Shown here: piece by piece, positions 35,153 to 36,717 of the stretch
Position numbering within the stretch: position 1 is the first letter of the stretch
Layout: each line of letters begins with the position of its first letter
DNA from: Pseudomonadota bacterium
Lineage (GTDB): Bacteria; Pseudomonadota; Gammaproteobacteria; Steroidobacterales; Steroidobacteraceae
Length of the DNA stretch: 36,717 bases
Direction: 5' to 3'
NCBI GenBank assembly: GCA_025356815.1
Contig: JANXQL010000008.1
Span: forward strand, 1-36,717
Position numbers and translations under genes: made by a program
Notes under the pieces: model-generated
Seen by the model: only the letters and a program-made list of their open reading frames with translations
What the model was told of the DNA's origin: nothing
The model's database searches: none

Positions 35153-35973
35153 GCGAGCTGCTGCTGACCTGTGGCGCGCACCGCTACCTGGCGGACCTGT
35201 CGGACCCGCTGTCGCTCGCGATGCCGATGGACTTCGACGGCGTCCAGCCAAACCACTTCGGGGCGCCCGGCGCCCACGCCGAGGCACTCAGGGCGGACGA
35301 CTGGATCGGGGATGTCCGTGCCGGCGGCAGCGTCAACTGCGAGCAGCTCGCGCTCGTACCGCACTGCAACGGTACGCACACCGAATGCGTCGGCCACGTC
35401 ACCACCGACCGCATCGCCGTGCACGAGGTGCTGAAGGGCGGGCTGCACCTGGCGCGGCTGGTATCGGTGCGGCCCACTCCGATCGAGGGTAGTGGCGAGA
35501 CGCCGGATCCGGACGCCGCGACGGACGAGCCGGTGATCACCCGCGCAGCACTGGCCCGGGCACTCGCCACCCTCCCCGGGAACGCCGAAGCGCTAATCGT
35601 CCGTACGCTGCCCAATGACGCAGGCAAGCTCGGTCGTCGCTACGTGGGCGCCGCCCCTGCCGCCTACTTCACGCCCGAGGCCGCGGCGCTCGTTGCGATG
35701 CTCGGCGTGCGCCACCTGGTGGTCGACCTGCCTTCACTGGACCGTGGCCGTGACGGCGGCCGCCTCGCCGCCCACCGGACCTACTGGGGCCTGGCGCCCG
35801 GCGCGTGCCGGGCGCACGAGGCGACCCGCGGCGATGCGACGATCACCGAGCTTGCCTGGATCGCGCCCACGGTGCGGGACGGCTGGTACCTGCTGGACCT
35901 GCAGGTGCCGGCCTTCCTCAGCGACGCCGCGCCCAGCCGGCCACTGCTGTACCCGGCGCGGCTGCATGACTGA
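35149..35973 (+). CDS. Cyclase-family metal hydrolase, putative kynurenine formamidase
   Basis: 274 residues. The family includes KynB, which hydrolyses N-formylkynurenine to kynurenine. Position between nbaC and kynU supports that role, but the sequence is a distant member. KynB has H-x-G-T-H-x-D-x-P-x-H; here H72-x2-GTH77-x-E79-x3-H83 has one extra residue, Asp replaced by Glu, and Pro lost. The N-terminal LSDPLSLAMPMDFDGVQPNH and the C-terminal GWYLLDLQVPAFLSDAAPSR flank the fold. The protein is longer than typical KynB (about 200-220). Its ATG overlaps the nbaC stop, and kynU starts 8 bases before its own stop. The reaction is inferred from context. Confidence 0.75.
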   Translation: MSELLLTCGAHRYLADLSDPLSLAMPMDFDGVQPNHFGAPGAHAEALRADDWIGDVRAGGSVNCEQLALVPHCNGTHTECVGHVTTDRIAVHEVLKGGLHLARLVSVRPTPIEGSGETPDPDAATDEPVITRAALARALATLPGNAEALIVRTLPNDAGKLGRRYVGAAPAAYFTPEAAALVAMLGVRHLVVDLPSLDRGRDGGRLAAHRTYWGLAPGACRAHEATRGDATITELAWIAPTVRDGWYLLDLQVPAFLSDAAPSRPLLYPARLHD

Positions 35974-36717
35974 GCTCGTGCTCGACCCCGAGTCGGTCGC
36001 GCTGGACGCCGGCGATGAGCTGGCACCGCTGCGGCAACGATTCCTGCTGCCGCGCGCGCCGGACGGCCGCGAGGCGCTGTACCTGTGCGGTAACTCACTG
36101 GGTCCACAGCCGGCCGCGGCGGCGGCGCATGTCCGCCAGGTGCTCGATGCATGGGCGGCACTGGGCGTGCGGGGCCATCACGAGGGTGACGATCCGTGGC
36201 TGCGCTATCACGAGCAGTTCGCCCCCGGCCTCGCGGCACTGGTCGGGGCGGCGCCGCGCGATGTGGTCGCGATGAACACCCTGACCGTGAACCTGCACCT
36301 GCTGATGGTCGGCTTCTACCGGCCCACCGCGACGCGCCATCGGATCCTGATCGAGCGCGGCGCGTTCCCGTCCGACCGGCACGCGGTCGTCTCGCAGCTG
36401 CAATGGCACGGCCGCAGCGCCACGCAGTCGCTGCTCGAGGTCGGCGCGGCCGATGGCGGCGAGCCGCTGGCGACCGACGCGCTGATCGAGGCGATCGATA
36501 CCGCCGGCGACTCGCTCGCGCTGGTGCTGCTGCCGGGCGTCCAGTACCTGACCGGGCAGGTCTTCGACCTAGGGCGCATCACTGCCGCCGCGCATCGACA
36601 CGGTGCCAGCGTCGGCTGGGACCTGGCCCATGCCATCGGCAACGTGCCGCTCGCACTACAGGACGACGGCGCGGACTTCGCCGTCTGGTGTCACTACAAG
36701 TACCTGTGCGCCGGGCC
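35966..36717 (+). CDS. kynU: Kynureninase (partial, 3' end outside window)
   Basis: PLP-dependent hydrolysis of kynurenine or 3-hydroxykynurenine to (3-hydroxy)anthranilate and alanine. 250 residues are visible. YLCGNSLGPQP is the family N-terminal signature, and AMNTLTVNLHLLMVGFYRP follows. PLP contacts D219 and H222 (GWDLAHAIGNVPL) and Schiff-base lysine K245 in WCHYKYLCAG are present, just before the edge. ATG 35966 overlaps the previous gene by 8 bases. kmo (kynurenine 3-monooxygenase) is expected nearby but is not in the window. Confidence 0.95.
   Translation, partial: MTELVLDPESVALDAGDELAPLRQRFLLPRAPDGREALYLCGNSLGPQPAAAAAHVRQVLDAWAALGVRGHHEGDDPWLRYHEQFAPGLAALVGAAPRDVVAMNTLTVNLHLLMVGFYRPTATRHRILIERGAFPSDRHAVVSQLQWHGRSATQSLLEVGAADGGEPLATDALIEAIDTAGDSLALVLLPGVQYLTGQVFDLGRITAAAHRHGASVGWDLAHAIGNVPLALQDDGADFAVWCHYKYLCAG

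Overview
This window is about 36.7 kb of dense, high-GC chromosomal DNA. It holds 39 protein genes (two cut by the window edges) and one tRNA, with almost no intergenic space. The gene content and order point to a gammaproteobacterium. The blocks prmC-prfA-hemA / TPR lipoprotein-lolB-ispE-tRNA-Gln-prs-rplY, gatCAB / mreBCD, and amgK-murU / lptD-surA-pdxA-rsmA-apaG-apaH are typical of that class. A bacterial kynurenine branch next to joined mre and mrd clusters suggests a Xanthomonadales/Nevskiales-like lineage; the genus cannot be read from the sequence. I see no insertion sequence, phage gene, CRISPR array or integration scar.

Layout. (1) 1-4705, minus strand: TPR lipoprotein, lolB, ispE, tRNA-Gln(UUG), prs and rplY, which runs off the left edge. 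(2) 4820-9248, plus strand: hemA-prfA-prmC (tetrapyrrole entry, release factor 1 and its methylase), then ppiB and mtgA. (3) 9259-13405, minus strand: gatC-gatA-gatB-hslO. (4) 13579-23374, plus strand: a cell-shape and peptidoglycan run, mreB-mreC-mreD-mrdA-rodA-mltB-rlpA-dacA-dat-ybeD. (5) 23397-26766, minus strand: amgK-murU (MurNAc recycling), then lipA-lipB (lipoate). (6) 26838-33891, plus strand: lptD-surA-pdxA-rsmA-usp-apaG-apaH. (7) 33881-34528, minus strand: an unrecognised secreted four-cysteine protein. (8) 34634-36717, plus strand: 3-hydroxyanthranilate dioxygenase, a cyclase-family putative formamidase and kynureninase (cut by the right edge), a tryptophan-to-quinolinate/NAD route.

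How the genes work together. Much of the window serves the envelope: LolB and LptD place lipoproteins and LPS in the outer membrane, SurA folds outer-membrane proteins, Mre/PBP2/RodA build the side wall, MltB, RlpA and DacA trim it, and AmgK/MurU recycle it. Most of the rest is translation (GatCAB, RF1, PrmC, RsmA, tRNA-Gln, L25). Eleven junctions are 4-base ATGA or GTGA overlaps, so translational coupling is widespread, and about a third of genes start with GTG or TTG.

Novelty. Most of the window is recognisable housekeeping sequence. The least explained items are the secreted four-cysteine protein beside the kynurenine operon, the altered metal motif of the putative formamidase, a stress protein with a degenerate nucleotide loop inserted between rsmA and apaG, very short predicted leaders (gatC, amgK), a 13-bp tandem repeat at the mreB promoter, and the inverted orientation of lipB and lipA.
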